A DNA stretch of 64,000 nucleotides from Natronococcus amylolyticus DSM 10524 (GCF_000337675.1 NZ_AOIB01000036.1:117392-181391); one strand, 5' to 3'. Counted from the stretch's first letter, positions 18,838 to 27,849 are shown. The notes: a model not told the origin generated them from the sequence alone. A program made the numbers and translations.

Positions 18838-19503
18838 TTAGCGCTCGGCCGTCCGCCAGGTCAGCAGCGCTCCCTCGCCGACGCGCTCGAGGCCCTCGAG
18901 CTCGAGGGTGGGAAACTCCGCGACGAACCCCTCGCCGTCGGCCAGCGTCGGGGCGTCCCGTCCGCCGATGACCTTCGGGCCGACGAACACCCGCAGTTCG
19001 TCGACGAGCCCGACCTCGAACAGCGAGAAGATGAGTTCGCCCCCGCCCTCGACCATGATCCGATCGAGGCCCTGGCCCTGCAGCGTCGCGAACGTCCGGA
19101 GGAGGTCGACGCGGTCGTCGCCGGCCGTGATCAACTCGGCGCGATTCGAGAGGTCCATTCGGTCGTCGATCGTCGCCCGCTCGCTCGTACAGACGTAGGT
19201 TGTCGCGGCATCGTCGAGGACGGCCGCGTCCAGCGGGGTCCGCCCTGTCGAGTCGACGACCACGCGGGCGGGGTGCGCGGGCTCGCCGCGGTCGCGTCGG
19301 TCGGCGATCAGCGACTCCTCTTTGACGGTGAGGTGGGGGTCGTCGGCAAGGACGGTGCCGACGCCGACGACGACGGCGTCGCTGTCGGCCCGGAGGCGGT
19401 CCATCCGCGCGAAGTCCTCGTCGCCGCTGATGGCGATCTGTTCGCGGCGTCTCGAGGAGAGCTTCCCGTCCGCGCTCATGGCGGCGTTGACGACGACGTG
19501 CAT
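18838..19503 (-). CDS. arfC: 2,5-diamino-6-(ribosylamino)pyrimidinone 5'-phosphate reductase
   Basis: An NADPH-dependent reductase of the RibD C-terminal/dihydrofolate-reductase fold, the archaeal step towards riboflavin and F420. The 221-residue protein has no deaminase domain, which is the archaeal arrangement. Motifs: VVVNAAMSADGKLS at the N-terminus, SDAVVVGVGTVLADDP, IMVEGGGELIFSLF and FVGPKVIGG. Directly before the ATG is AGGAGGT, and a CTTTAG-like TATA element lies about 28 bases upstream. The start leader resembles that of the universal stress gene at 47 kb. Confidence 0.88.
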   Translation of the reverse strand: MHVVVNAAMSADGKLSSRRREQIAISGDEDFARMDRLRADSDAVVVGVGTVLADDPHLTVKEESLIADRRDRGEPAHPARVVVDSTGRTPLDAAVLDDAATTYVCTSERATIDDRMDLSNRAELITAGDDRVDLLRTFATLQGQGLDRIMVEGGGELIFSLFEVGLVDELRVFVGPKVIGGRDAPTLADGEGFVAEFPTLELEGLERVGEGALLTWRTAER

Positions 19504-19585
19504 ACCTCCTGTGGGAGGCGGCTCCTAAAGAAGGCGCGGGTGAGCGTGGCGGAGCGCTCGAGGGGGTAGATAGTGAGGGTGCGTG

Positions 19586-19646
19586 AGGTACAATAGGTGC
19601 CTGAGCCAGCTACTTCATCTAGCTTAGGTGGGCCAGGTACAATAGG
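19586..19646. repeat. Pair of 12-bp direct repeats
   Basis: AGGTACAATAGG occurs at 19586-19597 and again at 19635-19646, 49 bases apart, in the non-coding stretch upstream of vapB. The region is less GC-biased than its surroundings. Confidence 0.5.
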
Positions 19647-19661
19647 CGAGCCGAGCGTTGG

Positions 19662-19800
19662 GTTAGCTGGGATCGGTTCGAGGGGTACCACGAGACCGAA
19701 GAGCAGGCGGATGAATTCGAGGTGAAGATCGAGGAGACCGACGATCTGACCGACAAAGAGATCGAAACCGTCGAGGAGACGGTCGGCGAGCGACGCCGAA
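19662..19800 (+). pseudogene. Possible gene fragment upstream of vapB
   Basis: A frame open from about 19662 reads as an acidic segment (RFEGYHETEEQADEFEV, then KIEETDDLTDKEIETVEET) with good haloarchaeal codon bias. It has no convincing start, and past 19800 it runs on as a shadow of vapB. I do not recognise it. It may be a decayed gene end left by insertion of the VapBC module. Confidence 0.3.
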
Positions 19801-19833
19801 ACGCTTACTCTCGTTCCCACCGTCCGTGGGAGT

Positions 19834-20118
19834 ATGCCGACGGTAGACTCGAAGGGGCGGATCGTCCTCCCGAAGGAGGTCCGAGAGCGGTTCGACATCG
19901 AGCCTGGAACCGAGGTGGAGGTTAGCACCGAGGACGGGAAGGTAGTCGTCGAACCCGAGACCGATCCAGAGGTGGTCCTCGAGCGACTGGATGCGCTCGT
20001 CGAGGAGGCCACAGCCGACCGGACCCGACGCGACTACGAGGATCTCGACGCCCTCGCCAGGGACCACGCGGAGACGATTCGCCGACAGGCCCAACGAGTA
20101 GACGACGATGGAGAGTGA
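19834..20118 (+). CDS. vapB: AbrB/SpoVT-type antitoxin VapB
   Basis: A 94-residue protein. The N-terminal swapped-hairpin domain is clear: PTVDSKGRIVLPKEVRERFDIEPGTEVEVSTEDGKVVVEPE. The C-terminal half is an acidic/basic helix that would wrap the toxin (ERLDALVEEATADRTRRDYEDLDALARDH). The stop overlaps the vapC start by 11 bases, the classic toxin-antitoxin arrangement, and the pair probably autoregulates. Confidence 0.85.
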   Translation: MPTVDSKGRIVLPKEVRERFDIEPGTEVEVSTEDGKVVVEPETDPEVVLERLDALVEEATADRTRRDYEDLDALARDHAETIRRQAQRVDDDGE

Positions 20119-20572
20119 CGGACCGTACCTCTTCGACGTCGGCGTCGTCGCCCTCGCCCACGCCGGAACGCCGGTCAGCGAATCCGCCCTCTCGCCGCTC
20201 CGGGACGCGATAACGGGCGAAATCGACGGCGTCGTTCCGTACGCCGCGGTCGTCGGCGCACACCACGTGCTCTCGTCGTACTACGGTTTTTCGAACGAAC
20301 GGGCGTCGGAACTTATGCGGAACCTGATGGATGCGAGACGCGTCCACTGGTACGACGAGATGCCGGAAGACGTCGTCCGCTCGGGATTCTCGCTCGCCGG
20401 TGCGCTGAATATCGAGGGGTGGGACGGCTACTACGCGGAGGTCGCTCGCTCCGAGGGAATCAGCACGATTCTGACGCTCGACGACGACTTCGATGCGGTC
20501 GAGACCGTGACGGCAGAGGTCGTCCTCACCCCCGAGGAGTTTGCCACGCTCAACGAGTGCCTTGGATACTGA
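20108..20572 (+). CDS. vapC: PIN-domain toxin VapC
   Basis: A 154-residue PIN-domain ribonuclease. Acidic residues at the expected places are visible: YLFDVGVVALAHAG at the N-terminus, a mid-domain acidic residue, and TILTLDDDFDAVETV near the C-terminus. The segment NIEGWDGYYAEVARSEGISTIL matches the PIN core helix and strand. As a VapC it would cleave RNA and be held inactive by the upstream AbrB-type antitoxin. Confidence 0.85.
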   Translation: MESDGPYLFDVGVVALAHAGTPVSESALSPLRDAITGEIDGVVPYAAVVGAHHVLSSYYGFSNERASELMRNLMDARRVHWYDEMPEDVVRSGFSLAGALNIEGWDGYYAEVARSEGISTILTLDDDFDAVETVTAEVVLTPEEFATLNECLGY

Positions 20573-20602
20573 ACCGAGCGCAGTAGGCGAGGCACAGCGC
20601 GC

Positions 20603-20812
20603 TCACACGCCCCGCCGCGGATCGTCGCTCGAGCCAAGCAAAATCCGATACACGACGTACCCCACGAGCAGCGCGAATCCGAACGTGGCGACGGTTTCGG
20701 CGAACCAGATGACGGCGTACAGCGCCCGCGTGAGGATCCGGACGGTGACGAGGCCGCCGAAGATCAGGGCGACGAAGGCGAGTCCGCCCAGCGCCGCGCC
20801 GATGCGTTCCAT
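20603..20812 (-). CDS. Small membrane protein
   Basis: A 69-residue protein with two predicted membrane helices (GGLAFVALIFGGLVTVRIL and VIWFAETVATFGFALLVG) and a short charged tail. Function unknown. It is divergent from the RPA operon, so the 126 bp between starts carries both promoters. Confidence 0.65.
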   Translation of the reverse strand: MERIGAALGGLAFVALIFGGLVTVRILTRALYAVIWFAETVATFGFALLVGYVVYRILLGSSDDPRRGV

Positions 20813-20908
20813 ACCCGCCGTTCACGAACCGACGGGATGAACGTACCGTTTGCTCGCCGTCTCGAGGGTCACCCACCCGGATTTCACTTCCGGCGCGTTC
20901 CGGGAACG

Positions 20909-20916
20909 CTTTTTAA
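20909..20916 (+). promoter_or_regulatory. TATA box of the rpa operon
   Basis: CTTTTTAA lies about 24-30 bases upstream of the rpa ATG at 20939. That is the spacing of a leaderless haloarchaeal transcript and supports ATG 20939 over the upstream in-frame start. Confidence 0.55.
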
Positions 20917-20938
20917 GCCCCCGACCGAAGTGCCGGTG

Positions 20939-22225
20939 ATGGAACTCGACGATCATGCCGAGGAGCTCGCCTCCGACCTCGGTGTCGACAAAGAGGAGGT
21001 CAAATCGGACCTGCAGAACCTGGTGGAGTACAGCGTCCCGGTCGACGAGGCCAAACAGAGCCTGCGCCGGAAGTACGGCGACGGCTCGAGCGGCGGGGGC
21101 GGAACCCCCTCGGCGAAGAACGTCGCCGACATCACTCCCGAGGACGGGTCGGTTACCGTCACAGGAACCGTCCTCACGGCGGGCAAGCGCTCGATCCGCT
21201 ACCAGGGAAGCGACCACGTTATCGTGGAGGGCCAACTGGCCGACGAGACCGGACGGATCGACTACACCGCTTGGGAGGACTTCGGCTTCGAGGCGGGCGA
21301 CACGATCACCGCGGGCAACGCGGGCGTCCGCGAGTGGGACGGCGAGCCCGAACTCAACGTGGGCGAGAGCACCGCGCTCTCCTTCGAGAGCGACTCCCTC
21401 GAAATCTCTGACGAGATTTCCTACGAGATCGGCGGCGAGGCCGAACTCACCGACCTCGAGGCGGGCGACCGGGCCCGAACCCTCGAGGTCGCGGTTCTCG
21501 AGTGTGAACGCCGGACGATCGACGGCCGCGACGGCGAGACGGAGATCCTGAGCGGCGTCCTCGGCGACGAGAGCGGCCGACTGCCCTTTACGAACTGGGA
21601 TCCGGTCCCCGAGATCGAGGAAGGCGCGTCGGTCCGCATCGAGAACGCCTACGTCCAGGAGTTCCGCGGCGTCCCCGAGGTCAACGTCTCGGAGTTCTCG
21701 GGAGTCTCCGCGCTCGAGCGAGAGATCGACGTCGGCAGCGACGCGACGACGATGGACGTCGGCGAGGCCGTCCGCACGGGCGGGATCTACGACGTCGAAC
21801 TCGTTGGCAACGCGCTCGCGATCCGGGACGGCTCGGGACTCATCCAGCGCTGTCCGGAGTGCTATCGCGTGATCCAGAAGGGCCAGTGTCGAACCCACGG
21901 CGACGTCGACGGGATCGACGACCTGCGGGTGAAGGCGATCCTCGACGACGGGACGGGGACCGTCACGGCCATCCTCGACGACGAGCTGACACAGCAGGTC
22001 TACGGCGGGGACCTCGAGGACGCCCTCGAGGCCGCCCGCGAGGCGATGGATCAGGAGGTCGTCGCCGACGAAATCCGCGAGAACGTCGTCGGCCGCGAGT
22101 ACCGCGTGCGGGGTCACCTCTCGGTCGACGAGTACGGCGCCAACCTCGATGCCGAGACCTTCGAGGAGAGCGACGACGATCCCGCCGCGCGTGCGTCGGC
22201 CTTCCTCGAGGAGGTGGACGCATGA
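20939..22225 (+). CDS. rpa1: Replication protein A, single-stranded DNA-binding subunit
   Basis: A 428-residue multi-OB-fold protein binding ssDNA in replication and repair. Three OB-like repeats can be seen: about residues 60-170 (GSVTVTGTVLTAGKRSIRYQ, TAWEDFGF), 175-285 (LEVAVLECERRTI, FTNWDPVPEI) and 300-420. The third contains a zinc finger, CPECYRVIQKGQCRTHG. The phosphoesterase two genes downstream matches the Haloferax rpa1-rpap1-rpe operon, hence the symbol. Its stop overlaps the next start (ATGA). Confidence 0.92.
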   Translation: MELDDHAEELASDLGVDKEEVKSDLQNLVEYSVPVDEAKQSLRRKYGDGSSGGGGTPSAKNVADITPEDGSVTVTGTVLTAGKRSIRYQGSDHVIVEGQLADETGRIDYTAWEDFGFEAGDTITAGNAGVREWDGEPELNVGESTALSFESDSLEISDEISYEIGGEAELTDLEAGDRARTLEVAVLECERRTIDGRDGETEILSGVLGDESGRLPFTNWDPVPEIEEGASVRIENAYVQEFRGVPEVNVSEFSGVSALEREIDVGSDATTMDVGEAVRTGGIYDVELVGNALAIRDGSGLIQRCPECYRVIQKGQCRTHGDVDGIDDLRVKAILDDGTGTVTAILDDELTQQVYGGDLEDALEAAREAMDQEVVADEIRENVVGREYRVRGHLSVDEYGANLDAETFEESDDDPAARASAFLEEVDA

Positions 22226-23973
22226 GCGCGAACGACGACGAGAGCAGCGAGGAGATTCCGGGACGGGAGATCGCCTACCGCCTGTTCGCCGCCGAGTACG
22301 ACGACGCCTCGCTCTCGTACGCCGAAAGCGACGAGGAGCGAGCGCCCAACTACGTGATCACGCCGACGGGTGCGCGGCTCAACCGCGTGTTCGTCGCCGG
22401 CACGCTCACCGAGGTCACGTCGGTCAACGACGAGATGGTGCGGGCCCGCGTCGTCGATCCGACGGGCGCGTTCGTCGTCTACGCCGGCCAGTACCAGCCC
22501 GACGAGCTGGCGACCCTCGAGTCGATCGAGCCGCCCGCGTTCGTCGCCGTCACCGGGAAGGCCCGAACCTTCCAGCCCGACGACGCCGACCGGGTTTACA
22601 CCTCGATCCGACCCGAGTCGATCGCGACGGTCGACGCCGACACCCGCGACCGCTGGGTCGTCAGCGCCGCCGAACAGACCCTCGAGCGGATCGGCGCCTA
22701 CGCGGCCGCGACGAGCCTCGATGCGGACGGCGACGTCCTCGCAGATGCGCTTGCCGAGGAGGGCGTCGAATCCGGCCTCGCCGACGGCATCCCGCTCGCG
22801 ATGGACCACTATGGGACGACGCCGGACTACCTCGCCGCGCTCCGCGACTGTGCGCTCGAGGCCTGCGAGGTCGTCGCGGGCGAGCGTGACCAAGTGGGCG
22901 GCCTCGCGCTCGACCCCGACGGCTCGAGTCCGGAGTACGGTGCGACGTTCGACTCGCTGGCGGCCCTGGGGTCGATCGAGCCCGACGAATCCGCCGTCGC
23001 GACCGCTGCCGAGGACGACGCTCCCGACCCCGCCGAGGTAACTGCGGGCGAGGACGAGCCGGAACCGGTGGCGACGGCCACGGCCGACGAGTTCACCGCG
23101 AGCGAGGACGTTCCGACCGACGCCGCCGGCGAGGACCCGGCGTTCGACGCCGACGAGTCCGACGCGGTGTCCACCGAGACCGACGCTCCCGACCCGAGCG
23201 AGGTAACCGCCGGCGAGGACGAACCGGAGCAGGTGACGACAGCGACGGCCGACGAGTTCGCCGCCGCTGAGGAGGTGCCTGCCGACGCAGAGACGAACGT
23301 CGAAGGCGAGACCGACATCGGTAGCGACGACCCGTCCGCAGAACCCGAAGCCGCGACCGAGACCGACGATCTCGAGTTCGACGACGTCGAGGCCGACGAG
23401 TTCGGAGCCGACGACGAGCTCGAATCGCCGTCCGCGACCGACGAGAGTGACGACGACGAGCTCGGCGACTTCGACGGCGGCGGGATGTACGAGATGGACG
23501 ACGACGAGCGCGAACAGCTCGAGGAGGAGTTCGGCGCGGAGTTCGCGACGGGAACGGAGGTCGACGACCCCGGCGAGAACGATATCGATGTCCCCGAGCC
23601 GGACACTGACACCGACGCCGGGACTGACGAGGAACTCGGTGAGGCCTCGGACCTCGAGTCGGAGACCGAACCGGATCCCGAGCCCGAACCCGAACCGGAG
23701 ACGGATGCCGTCTCGAGTGCCGACGAGCCGGACGCCGACAACGAGACCGACACGGACGACGACGAGGAGCCGGCGTCGGTCGACCTCGAGGCGGCAGTCG
23801 TCGAGACGATGTCCGAACTGGACGACGGCGACGGCGCGGACCGATCCACGGTCGTCGAAACCGTCGCATCCGAGACCGGCGTCGACGAGGACACCGTCGA
23901 GGACGCCATCGAGGAGGCCCTGATGGGCGGGCAGTGTTACGAACCCGCCGACGGAACGCTGAAGGCGATCTGA
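22222..23973 (+). CDS. rpap1: RPA-associated protein (COG3390 type)
   Basis: The protein has 583 residues. Residues 1-240 form the OB-fold RPA-associated domain (GREIAYRLFAAEYDDASLSY, LNRVFVAGTLTEV, DPTGAFVVYAGQY). Residues 260-500 are a long, very acidic low-complexity linker with a 55-residue imperfect repeat. The last 65 residues form a winged-helix-like domain (AAVVETMSELDDGDGADRSTVVETVASETGVDEDTVEDAIEEALMGG), reminiscent of the eukaryotic RPA32 tail. It overlaps rpa by 4 bases and is expected to complex with it. The frame upstream of ATG 22222 is a shadow. Confidence 0.9.
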   Translation: MSANDDESSEEIPGREIAYRLFAAEYDDASLSYAESDEERAPNYVITPTGARLNRVFVAGTLTEVTSVNDEMVRARVVDPTGAFVVYAGQYQPDELATLESIEPPAFVAVTGKARTFQPDDADRVYTSIRPESIATVDADTRDRWVVSAAEQTLERIGAYAAATSLDADGDVLADALAEEGVESGLADGIPLAMDHYGTTPDYLAALRDCALEACEVVAGERDQVGGLALDPDGSSPEYGATFDSLAALGSIEPDESAVATAAEDDAPDPAEVTAGEDEPEPVATATADEFTASEDVPTDAAGEDPAFDADESDAVSTETDAPDPSEVTAGEDEPEQVTTATADEFAAAEEVPADAETNVEGETDIGSDDPSAEPEAATETDDLEFDDVEADEFGADDELESPSATDESDDDELGDFDGGGMYEMDDDEREQLEEEFGAEFATGTEVDDPGENDIDVPEPDTDTDAGTDEELGEASDLESETEPDPEPEPEPETDAVSSADEPDADNETDTDDDEEPASVDLEAAVVETMSELDDGDGADRSTVVETVASETGVDEDTVEDAIEEALMGGQCYEPADGTLKAI

Positions 23974-23980
23974 TCGGACG

Positions 23981-24772
23981 ATGGGGGACGACGCGAGCCG
24001 CCCGGAGCCGGCCGTCGAACCCGTTCCCGGCGAGCCGGCCGCCGTCGCGACGGTCGGCGACGAGCGCGCGCTGTTGCTCGCGGACTACCACGCCGGCTAC
24101 GAGGCCGGCCTGCGCGTCGAGCGCGGCGTCGACGTCCCCAGCCAGGCGCCGGACCGCCGCGAACGACTGCTTGCCCTGCTCGAGCGAACCGGCGTCGACC
24201 GGCTGGTCGTCCTCGGCGACCTGATGCACTCGATCGGCGACCCCGGCGGCGCCGAGCGCGGCGAGCTCGAGGTGCTGTTCGAGTCGCTCCCGTCGACGGT
24301 CGAGGCGACGGTGGTAAAGGGGAACCACGACGGCGGGATCGAGGACTGGGTCGGGGACGCAACGGTGGTTCCGGGCGCCGGAACGGCGATCGGATCGGTC
24401 GGCGTCTGTCACGGCCATACCTGGCCCGCGCCGTCAGCCCTCGAGACGGACGTACTTTGTCTGGGCCACGAACACCCCTGCGTGCGCCTCGAGGACGAGG
24501 TCGGCGGCAGCCAAGTCGAACCGGTGTGGCTCCGCGGTCGGCTCGATCCCGAACCGTTTCGGGACCGAGCGGAGTACGCGGCCCTCTCCTGGTTCGACGG
24601 AGGAACGCCCCCGCGAGTGATCGTGCTGCCGGCGTTCAACGACCTCGTCGGCGGCACGTGGGTGAACGTTCCGGGCCAGTCCTTTCTCTCACCGTTTCTC
24701 CCCGACGGGCTCGCGGCGGGCGAGGCGTACCTGCTCGACGGCACCCGACTCGGCCCCTACCGCGACCTCTAG
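23981..24772 (+). CDS. rpe: Calcineurin-like phosphoesterase of the RPA operon
   Basis: A 263-residue metallophosphoesterase. Metal motifs in order: LLLADYHAGYEAG (D-x-H), VVLGDLMHS (GD), VVKGNHDGG (GNHD), VCHGHTWP and LCLGHEHPCV. It lies 7 bp after the RPA-associated gene and completes the three-gene operon known from Haloferax, where the third gene encodes a phosphoesterase. Its substrate, perhaps a nucleic-acid end, is not known. Confidence 0.9.
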   Translation: MGDDASRPEPAVEPVPGEPAAVATVGDERALLLADYHAGYEAGLRVERGVDVPSQAPDRRERLLALLERTGVDRLVVLGDLMHSIGDPGGAERGELEVLFESLPSTVEATVVKGNHDGGIEDWVGDATVVPGAGTAIGSVGVCHGHTWPAPSALETDVLCLGHEHPCVRLEDEVGGSQVEPVWLRGRLDPEPFRDRAEYAALSWFDGGTPPRVIVLPAFNDLVGGTWVNVPGQSFLSPFLPDGLAAGEAYLLDGTRLGPYRDL

Positions 24773-24838
24773 CAACGTCGATCCCAGCGACTGGGAACGC
24801 CCGGAACGGGTAGTACCGATCCGCCGCAAACGACCGCT

Positions 24839-25324
24839 ATGAGCGACGCTGCTACCCGAGCGCTCGAGCGCCCGATCCGTCTCGTCGGGACCCGAACGAC
24901 GACCCTCGACGGGACCGACCTCGCCGCGCTCGAACACCGGAGCCGCGAGATCGAGATCGTCTGTGCCACGGGCGACCGGTTCACCGAACGCTGGCGGGGC
25001 GTGCCGATTCCGACCCTGCTCGAGTCGGCTGCGCCCTCGCCGGAGACGACCCACCTGCTCGTCGACTCCCGGGACGGGCTCCGAGCCTGCGTTGCCGTCG
25101 AGGACGCCCTCGAGGGGCTGCTCGCGGTTGCGAAGGGCGGCCGACCGCTCTCGACGGTTGGGGACCACGTGACGCGGTTCGTCGCGCCCGGCGTCGACGG
25201 CGTCCGGACGGTCAAGGGCGTCGCGCGCGCCGAGGCGGCGACGCTCGCTCCCGGTGAGGATCCCGAGTCATACGAACGATGGGGGGAGTCGGCGGACAAG
25301 CACCCCGGCGGCCAGCGCATGTAG
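24839..25324 (+). CDS. Molybdopterin-binding oxidoreductase-like protein (short)
   Basis: The 161-residue protein contains blocks of the sulfite-oxidase Mo-pterin domain: ERWRGVPIPTLLESA, ETTHLLVDSRDGLRACVAVEDAL, and RFVAPGVDGVRTVKGV. Full domains are longer, and the segment with the Mo-ligand Cys is not evident, apart from RAC near residue 81. It may bind a pterin or be a minimal haloarchaeal variant without catalysis. No Mo-cofactor gene is nearby. Confidence 0.65.
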   Translation: MSDAATRALERPIRLVGTRTTTLDGTDLAALEHRSREIEIVCATGDRFTERWRGVPIPTLLESAAPSPETTHLLVDSRDGLRACVAVEDALEGLLAVAKGGRPLSTVGDHVTRFVAPGVDGVRTVKGVARAEAATLAPGEDPESYERWGESADKHPGGQRM

Positions 25325-25362
25325 GCCGAATCGCCATCCCTCGGCCGCGGAAAGGATGGCGT

Positions 25363-25647
25363 ATGTCGCTCGAAACGTACCGACTCGAGGTCCGAAAGTC
25401 AGATGCAGGGCTCGACGCCGACGTCTACGACAGCGAGGAACTGATCGCGGAGTCGACCCACATCTCCTACGACGACTTCGACGTCGAGAGTCCGGATCGC
25501 GACAGAGACGTCTCCCGGAGCGAGGAGGTAACGGCCGACGTCACGGAACTCGACGTTCAGGTCCAGCGAGACGACGCCGGCTTCGCGTTCGAACTGCTCG
25601 GCGACCGGGAGACGCTGGCGACGGTCCGAGTCGACGACAAGGAGTAG
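25363..25647 (+). CDS. Hypothetical acidic protein
   Basis: A 94-residue acidic protein with alternating hydrophobic strands (YRLEVRKSDAGLDADVYD, VTELDVQVQRDDAGFAFELLGDRETLATVRV), so probably all-beta. The family is not recognised. It follows the Mo-pterin-like gene on the same strand with a 38 bp gap and converges on the next small gene. Confidence 0.6.
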   Translation: MSLETYRLEVRKSDAGLDADVYDSEELIAESTHISYDDFDVESPDRDRDVSRSEEVTADVTELDVQVQRDDAGFAFELLGDRETLATVRVDDKE

Positions 25648-25651
25648 CCGC

Positions 25652-25942
25652 TCACGCGCGTTCCGTTTTCGATCTGATCTCGTCGCCCTCCCGCCACTGG
25701 TAGTAGCGATACTCCTCGCCGTCGACCGCCATCGTGGACACCGTCGCCCGCTCGGGGACGCCGCTCGGGTACGTGTCGTCGTCTCTGTCAGACGGGCGAG
25801 ATTCCGCCCAGGTCGCCAGCGCGTCAGCGTGATCGGCGACGGACCGGATCGTCTCGGGGTCGGAGTCGGCGAGCGCTTCGAGGACCGTGCGTAGCTCCGG
25901 CTCGAGGTCGTCCGGCGGTGTCGGTTTGTCGGACGGCTCCAT
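25652..25942 (-). CDS. Hypothetical haloarchaeal protein
   Basis: A 96-residue acidic protein: a helical first half (DLEPELRTVLEALADSDPETIRSVADHADALATWAESR) and a beta C-terminus (EYRYYQWREGDEI). Similar short proteins occur across haloarchaea as far as I recall, with no known role. The stop lies only 4 bp from the stop of the convergent gene. Confidence 0.6.
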   Translation of the reverse strand: MEPSDKPTPPDDLEPELRTVLEALADSDPETIRSVADHADALATWAESRPSDRDDDTYPSGVPERATVSTMAVDGEEYRYYQWREGDEIRSKTERA

Positions 25943-26011
25943 CGTCGGACCCGTTCGGTCGCGAACGTAAAAAACGCGAAGAATCGATCGTCGGCGGTTC
26001 GTCGTCGTCGC

Positions 26012-27367
26012 TCAGTACTTCTCGAGGTAGCGCTCGAGTTCCCAGTCGGAGACGTCGATGAGGTACTCCTCGAACTCCTGGCGCTTGGCCTCGACGAACT
26101 TCTCGGCGATGTGCTCGCCCAGGGCGTCGTAGACGACCTCGTCCTCTTCCAGGGCGTCGACGGCAGCGCTGAGGTTCGACGGCAGCGTCTCGATGCCGTA
26201 CTCCTCGCGCTTCTGCTCGTCGAAGTCGTAAATGTTTTCGCGAACCGGATCGGGGCAGTCGAGATCGTTCTCGATCCCGTCGAGACCCGCGTGGATCATG
26301 GTCGCAATCGCGAGGTAGGGGTTACACGAGGGGTCGGGCGAACGAAGTTCGACGCGCGAGGCGGCGGGAACGCGGGCGGCCGGCTTGCGGATCAGCGACG
26401 AGCGGTTACGGTCCGACCAGGCGACGTACACCGGGGCCTCGTAGCCGGGAACGAGACGCTTGTAGCTGTTGACCGTGGGGTTCGCGACGGCCGTGATCGC
26501 CGGCGCGTGCTCGAGCAGACCGGCCGTGAACGCGTGGGCCTCGTCGCTCAGGTTGAACTCGTCGTCCTCGTCGTGGAAGGCGTTCTCGCCGTCCTCGGTG
26601 AACAGCGAGATGTGGGTGTGCATGCCCGAGCCGTTGACCTTCGGGATCGGTTTCGGCATGAACGTCGCGTGGTAGCCGTGCTGGGCGGCGATCGCCCGGA
26701 CGACGGTCCGGAACGTTCCGACGTTGTCGGCCGTCGTCAGCGCGTCGTCGTACTCGAAGTTGATCTCGTGTTGACCCTGCGCGACCTCGTGGTGACTCGC
26801 CTCGACCTCGAAGCCCATGTCCTCGAGGCCGTAGATGATATCACGGCGAACGTCCTGGGCGAGGTCCTTCGGTGCAAGGTCGAAGTAGCCGCCGTGGTCG
26901 TTGGTCTCGGTCGTCGCGTGACCGTCCTCGTCCTCCTCGAACAGGAAGAACTCCGGCTCGGGGGCGGCGTTGACGGTGTACCCCATTTCGTTGGCGCGGT
27001 CGAGCGCCTGCTTGAGGACGTACCGCGGATCGCCCTCGAACGGCTCGCCCGTCGAGGTGTCGATCACGTCACAGATCATCCGTGCGGCGGCGCTGTCCTC
27101 CTTGTCTCTCCAGGGGAGGACGGCGAACGTCTCGGGGTCGGGCTTGAGGCGCATGTCCGACTCCTGAATGCGGACGAAGCCCTCGATCGAGGAGCCGTCG
27201 AAGTAGATCCCTTCGGTGAACGCCTTCTCGGCCTGGCGGGCCGGAACGGAGACGTTCTTCACCGTGCCGAGAATGTCCGTAAACTGCAGGCGAAGGAAGT
27301 CGACGCCCTTCGATTCGATCTGCTCCAGTACGTCCTGCTCTGCTGTGGTCAGGTTCCCATCTGACAT
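26012..27367 (-). CDS. glnA: Glutamine synthetase, type I
   Basis: ATP-dependent glutamine synthesis from glutamate and ammonium. The 451-residue protein has the GSI blocks: [31 protein letters not shown], the metal-binding PEPEFFLFE, the GSGMHTHIS catalytic segment, [17 protein letters not shown] and [11 protein letters not shown]. It is monocistronic here; the lrp-type regulator often found beside haloarchaeal glnA is absent from this window. Confidence 0.96.
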   Translation of the reverse strand: MSDGNLTTAEQDVLEQIESKGVDFLRLQFTDILGTVKNVSVPARQAEKAFTEGIYFDGSSIEGFVRIQESDMRLKPDPETFAVLPWRDKEDSAAARMICDVIDTSTGEPFEGDPRYVLKQALDRANEMGYTVNAAPEPEFFLFEEDEDGHATTETNDHGGYFDLAPKDLAQDVRRDIIYGLEDMGFEVEASHHEVAQGQHEINFEYDDALTTADNVGTFRTVVRAIAAQHGYHATFMPKPIPKVNGSGMHTHISLFTEDGENAFHDEDDEFNLSDEAHAFTAGLLEHAPAITAVANPTVNSYKRLVPGYEAPVYVAWSDRNRSSLIRKPAARVPAASRVELRSPDPSCNPYLAIATMIHAGLDGIENDLDCPDPVRENIYDFDEQKREEYGIETLPSNLSAAVDALEEDEVVYDALGEHIAEKFVEAKRQEFEEYLIDVSDWELERYLEKY

Positions 27368-27397
27368 TTTCTACTCGACTTCTCCAACGGATCCCAC

Positions 27398-27405
27398 TAT
27401 TAAAG
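27398..27405 (-). promoter_or_regulatory. TATA box of glnA
   Basis: On the minus strand CTTTAATA lies 31-38 bases upstream of the glnA ATG, in a locally AT-rich stretch. Transcription would start within a few bases of the ATG. Confidence 0.5.
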
Positions 27406-27546
27406 CTCTACTGTTGTGGGCGAATATACTCGAGTCGAAACAGAGTTGGACAATCGTAAATTCAGCCCATCGTCAGACGGGGATCGGGTCGAAAGACGGC
27501 GGGGAATCGGAGGGAAAAGCTTCGAACGTCGAACCGATACCGACGA

Positions 27547-27849
27547 TCACCGGTCCTTGCGGTGTTCCGAAGGCCCCATCGAGGCCCGCGCTCCGACGCC
27601 GACGCTCGCCCGCCAGACCGAGACCGAGGTCCTGACGACCCGGCTCCACGCCTCGACGGGGCTGGGATCGTCGTTCCCGCGTGGTCGCTCGTCGAGAACA
27701 GTTTCGCAGTCCGGACAGACGAGCGCGATCTCCTCGCCTCGCGGGTCGCGAACCCAGTCACCACCGATGGGGCTTGCGTGGTCGCACCTCCAGCAGTATA
27801 ACATCGTCTTCCGCCCGTCGGGCGGCTTGCGGTCGTGGCTGATACTCAT
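27547..27849 (-). CDS. Zinc-ribbon protein, haloarchaeal
   Basis: A 100-residue protein with a two-knuckle zinc ribbon: MLYCWRCDHASP and LVCPDCETVL (CxxC twice, about 28 residues apart). The C-terminus is basic and helical. The fold suggests nucleic-acid or protein binding; the function is unknown. It is co-directional with glnA, separated by about 180 bp. Confidence 0.7.
   Translation of the reverse strand: MSISHDRKPPDGRKTMLYCWRCDHASPIGGDWVRDPRGEEIALVCPDCETVLDERPRGNDDPSPVEAWSRVVRTSVSVWRASVGVGARASMGPSEHRKDR

Noticed and set aside
20822..22117. 431-codon frame opposite rpa
   Set aside because: It is antisense to a clear RPA gene and has no family motifs; long antisense frames are common in high-GC haloarchaeal DNA.
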